The position numbers and the translations under genes are program-made. This document shows, one piece after another, positions 60,861 through 64,000 of a stretch of DNA of 64,000 nucleotides. This stretch comes from Hippophae tibetana (Eukaryota; Streptophyta; Magnoliopsida; Rosales; Elaeagnaceae). The notes beneath the pieces were generated by a model. It did no database searches and was not told where the DNA came from. It worked only from the letters and a program-made list of their open reading frames with translations. The DNA lies in assembly GCA_037013495.1 (NCBI GenBank), contig CM072810.1, positions 85,296,449-85,360,448 on the forward strand. The letters run 5' to 3'. The stretch's first letter is position 1; every line of letters begins with the position of its first letter.

Positions 60861-61039
60861 AGATAAGGCTTTTTGAAGAGTTTAGGGATCTTCTTCAAAG
60901 GTATAAGTATAAAAATCAGACCCAAAGTCCTTAAGAGTTCGAGCTTGTTTACTTATCCTAATTTGACTGTTTAATTCCTAATTTTGTTTACTAGTTCTAG
61001 TTATGGGTAAACAACTAGAAGACGATCCCCCATTATTCT

Positions 61040-61830
61040 TCAATTTAAATGGAAACCTATGTTCACAGTAGTTAACATCATTTGATTCTATAACTATGAT
61101 CATTTAAGTCATAGAATTTATAAGCTTTACTATTCACAGTATATCCTATGAATACACATTTGTATGTTCTACTAGAAAATTTATTTCTTTTAGGATCAAA
61201 GATCCTAACATAGGCTAAACAACCCCAAGTTTTAAAATAGGTTAAGTTAGGTTTCTTATTTTTCAAAATTTCAGATGATGAAATTTTACTAGTAGATTTA
61301 GGTATTCTATTTAGCACATAGAAAACAATTAATAAAATTTCTTCCCACCAATGAGAAGCAGCACCAGAGTTTAATAAAATTGCAATAACTGATTCATCAA
61401 AAGTTCCAATTTTTTGTTCAGCTTTACCATTCATTTCAGGATAATCAGGTGTAGTTTTTTCATGTATCATTCCATGAGTTTTTAAAAAAAACATTGAAAA
61501 TATTGGAATCATATTCAATGCCTTTGTCACTTAGAAATCTTTTTATTTTTCTGTTAAGTTGATTCTCAATCTCAATCATATATATTTTAAACGTGTCAAA
61601 CGCTTCACTTTTATTTTTCATTAGATATACATAAGTATAATCTGAATAGTCATTAATAGAAGTTATAAAATAGAGTTTTCCATTTTCTTGTTAAATTTCC
61701 ATCAAGTTCGCATATGTCAGAGTGTATTAAGTCTAAAGGTTCAAATTCTCTAACTACTCACTTATGTGAACTTTTTGTTATTTTAGCTTGACTACAAAAG
61801 TAACATTTTCCAAAATCTTTCAAAGATAGT
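61040..61830 (-). pseudogene. Copia integrase
   Basis: A 150-codon frame at 61078-61530 holds PDYPEMNGKAEQKIGTFDES with the last catalytic Glu, then WWEEILLIVFYVLNRIPKS and the typical end ILKNKKPNLTYFKTWGCLAYV. The N-terminal catalytic Asp and zinc-finger parts near 61550-61830 are broken by stops. Within the domain the NGKAE motif has Lys where Arg is usual. Confidence 0.88.
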
Positions 61831-61939
61831 TTAGAAATTAGTTCTAAGCTACTCATGTTCTTGATTATGCGTTTATTAACATGAAAAAGTCTAGCATGCC
61901 AAATATTAAAAGAACTCAACATTCAATTTAAACATGTCA

Positions 61940-62398
61940 TTAGTGGCATATCATTTCCCAACAAAAAATATTATTTTTAGTTATTGTATATAAATCAGGC
62001 CCTATAGTTTGAGTAAACCCAGCTTTGTAAAAAAGACATCCTGAAACTAAGTTTTTTCTCATCTCTGGAGTATACAAGACATCTTTCAAGATGATAGTCT
62101 TTCCAGAGGTAAACTTCAATTCCACCTTACCAGTACCAACAACTCTAGTGGAGTGGGAGTCGCCTAGCAACACTTTCTTATCCTCAGACTCAGAGTAGGA
62201 GTTGAACATATCTTGATCATAGCAAACATAGTGAGAAGCACCAGTGTCCACCCACCACCCCTCAGATCCACCAACAAAATTGATTTTAGATATCATAGCA
62301 ATAAGTTGATCTTCGATAAGGTTCGTCTGCAGGGTAGGAGGATTCCTATTTCGATAGTTCCTAGCCAAGTGGCCAGGTCTGTTACAACTATAACACAT
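61940..62398 (-). pseudogene. Copia gag zinc knuckle and protease
   Basis: One 152-codon frame runs from CYSCNRPGHLARNYRNR, where the final Cys of the C-X2-C-X4-H-X4-C knuckle is Tyr, through SEGWWVDTGASHYVCYD, the protease active site with DTGA intact, to KLVSG-like KNLVSGCLFYKAGFTQTI. It is the best-kept coding segment of this element. Gag and pol are in the same frame here, as in most copia elements. Confidence 0.9.
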
Positions 62399-62399
62399 G

Positions 62400-63090
62400 A
62401 ATGTGTTATTCCTTAAAGGGGTTAAGTTCCATTCTGGGGAGGATAGTTTTTGTTTCTATTTTGGTGGTTACGGTTTTGGTTATTATTGAGATTCTGAGTT
62501 TTCATATTTCTACCTTTAGGTTTCAGAATTACAGATGAGGGTTTCTTATTGGTACTGCTATTTGAGACAATGAGTACTTCATCTCTTTGGTCTTATTTTT
62601 GGGCTTCTTCTTCTATTCTTAAATGAGTTATAAGACTTTCTAAAGAAATTCCCTTAGTTTTATGTCTAAGTGTATTCTTAAAATTATTCTAAGTATGGGG
62701 TAATTTATCCATAATAATAGCTACTTGAAATTGTTCATATAAAGTCATACCTTCAGAAGTTATTTCGTGTGCTATCTTCTACAGTTCGTGTGATTGAGCT
62801 TTCACAGATTTTCCATCAATCATTTGATATTTCATGTATCTATTAACATCATACTTCTTACTCCTAAATTCCTCAGTATCGTACTTCTTTTGAAGTGCTT
62901 CCCAAATTTCCTTAGCAAACGATATCAGAGTTATAATAATCATACAAGTCATCAGCTAATCCATTAAGAATAAAAATTTTTTGCATAGAAAATGATTTTC
63001 TATCCAGGTGTTTAAATCCTTTATTGTAGCTTCAGTATGAGAATTAGGTAGTGTTGGTTTTTCAATAATAAGAACAAAAGCAACATTTTA
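62400..63090 (-). pseudogene. Copia gag (capsid-like) fragment
   Basis: Minus-strand frames give KKYDTEEFRSKKYDVNRYM, then YEQFQVAIIMDKLPHT and SLESLITHLRIEEEAQK, the UBN2-type gag pattern of copia elements. Several stops interrupt it. The first codons of gag are not recognisable next to the 5' LTR. Confidence 0.85.
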
Positions 63091-63171
63091 CATGGTTAAC
63101 AAAAATAACATTTTTTTGCCTCCATTTTTTAAAGTGTAGACATGGTAGATAGAATACGTATTAAATTTTTT

Positions 63172-63816
63172 TGAACAAATATGTGAAGAACTATGTAAGA
63201 ATAATATTACGGATAACCTGAAATGAACTGCTTGGGTTGAGTCGTGGACTAGGTCGCTCTCTTTAAGACGTTTTGCGGCTCTGCCTAAACTTGTGCAAGC
63301 AAACACAACCTCGTCGTCTCTAGGATAAAACAACTCATAATCTTTTTTCTATCTTGGATCTTCACTGCACTGATAAAGTCCAGAATACTACACCTCTTAA
63401 AAAGTTATGTTGCTCTGAAATCTGCGAAAACAATTATGAATTTTCTTTTCTTTGATTTTGATATGAAAAATCGTAGAATTGTTTTTGAGTTGTTAAGTTG
63501 TATTCTAAACTGAGGGTTATTTCCCCTATTTATAGTTGAAAAAAATATGTGTAACGGTCATATAATTATGAAAATAACAGTAAAAAAACAGACACATAAT
63601 TATGAAAATAACGTTCATAAAAGTAACAGTCGCATAATTATGAAAATAACAGTCATAAAAATAAAAGTTACATAATTGTGAAAATAACAGTCATAAAAGT
63701 AACAACCACATAATTATGAAAATAACGGTCATATAATTACGAAAATGACAGTTACATAATTTATGAAATAACAGTCATAAAATAATAATAAAAATTATTT
63801 AAATTCATTTCCATCA
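63172..63816 (-). repeat. 5' LTR of the 56.4-63.8 kb copia element
   Basis: Paired with 56363-57034. Ends differ slightly (TGATGGAAATG start versus TGTTGAAAATG). The inner end lost its CA and the primer site, being followed by AAAAAAATTTAATACG. U3 tandem units ATAATTATGAAAATAACGG are kept at about 63555-63790. An intact TATAAATA (minus) lies at 63527-63534. Confidence 0.92.
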
Positions 63817-63821
63817 TAAAC

Positions 63822-64000
63822 TAATTAGGCTTATTAATTAATGAAATATAACCACCAATGTTTGTCCGATTAATTAAAGAAGAAGCCTAAAGAAATATGA
63901 TATTGTTTTTACAAAGCAATCTGAAAGAGAGAGCTTAAGATAAAAAGATTGATACTTTTGTGGCTGAATATAACAAAAGTCATTAGGTTTTTTAAATAGA
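63822..64000. other. AT-rich flank, nothing recognised
   Basis: Host sequence beyond the copia insertion; no feature supported. Confidence 0.6.

Larger units (their letters stand above)
56363..63816 (-). mobile_element. Near full-length Ty1/copia element with nested solo LTR
   Basis: Two LTRs (56363-57034 and 63172-63816) and a 5-bp duplication TAAAC (56358-56362, 63817-63821) define the insertion. The minus-strand order gag, protease, integrase, RT, RNase H is complete apart from loss of gag start and primer site near 63100-63170. A 1.8-kb solo LTR of another family sits in the RNase H region. Stops and frameshifts occur in all domains. Without the solo LTR the element is about 5.65 kb, a usual copia size. 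Confidence 0.95.

Noticed and set aside
62930..62945. GATATCAGAG as a primer binding site of the last copia element
   Set aside because: Wrong strand and far from the LTR, inside gag codons.

Overview
This window looks like plant nuclear DNA from a dicot, most probably a legume. That reading rests on the repeat families and the very AT-rich intergenic background; no host gene identifies the species. It contains no intact host gene, tRNA, rRNA or CRISPR array that I can support. Most of what can be recognised is a pile-up of decayed and nested transposable elements plus one fragmented endogenous pararetrovirus.

Layout. 1-2950 is the least AT-rich, possibly gene-derived stretch, with a 142-bp tandem duplication and short exon-like fragments. 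4173-8992 holds three non-autonomous CACTA elements, each with a 3-bp target-site duplication (ATA, TAT, CAT); a fourth lies at 46853-47778. 10859-14549 is a minus-strand Ty1/copia element with an ATTCC duplication. 14555-20317 is AT-rich and holds a large (AT)n(GA)n microsatellite. 20318-25709 is a plus-strand Sirevirus-like copia element that keeps a 1.9-kb 5' LTR, primer site and decayed gag, but has no pol and only a stub of 3' LTR. 28440-31950 and 38969-40130 are two halves of an endogenous caulimovirid (coat protein, protease, reverse transcriptase, RNase H, then a transactivator-like gene). They are split by a 7.0-kb Ty3/gypsy element (31951-38968, ATGGT duplication) that has two LTRs but no visible gag or pol. 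44723-48230, 48401-51465 and 52563-55228 are three further minus-strand copia remnants. 56363-63816 is a nearly full-length minus-strand copia element (TAAAC duplication), interrupted by a 1.8-kb solo LTR (57691-59491, CATAT duplication).

How the parts relate. Nesting gives relative ages: the caulimovirid precedes the gypsy element, the 44.7-kb copia precedes the fourth CACTA copy, and the 56-kb copia precedes the solo LTR. Coding regions of several elements carry stops where the family normally has Trp, the expected decay of methylated, silenced DNA. The best-preserved functional signals are LTR promoters: as-1-like TGACGTCA pairs and a G-box upstream of TATA in the gypsy LTRs, G-box/ABRE and RY motifs in the solo LTR, and U3 tandem repeats in the Sirevirus and the last copia element. 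The CACTA copies share palindromic AAGTCGGTT/AACCGACTT repeats and a recurring small reading frame, which is the most open question here.
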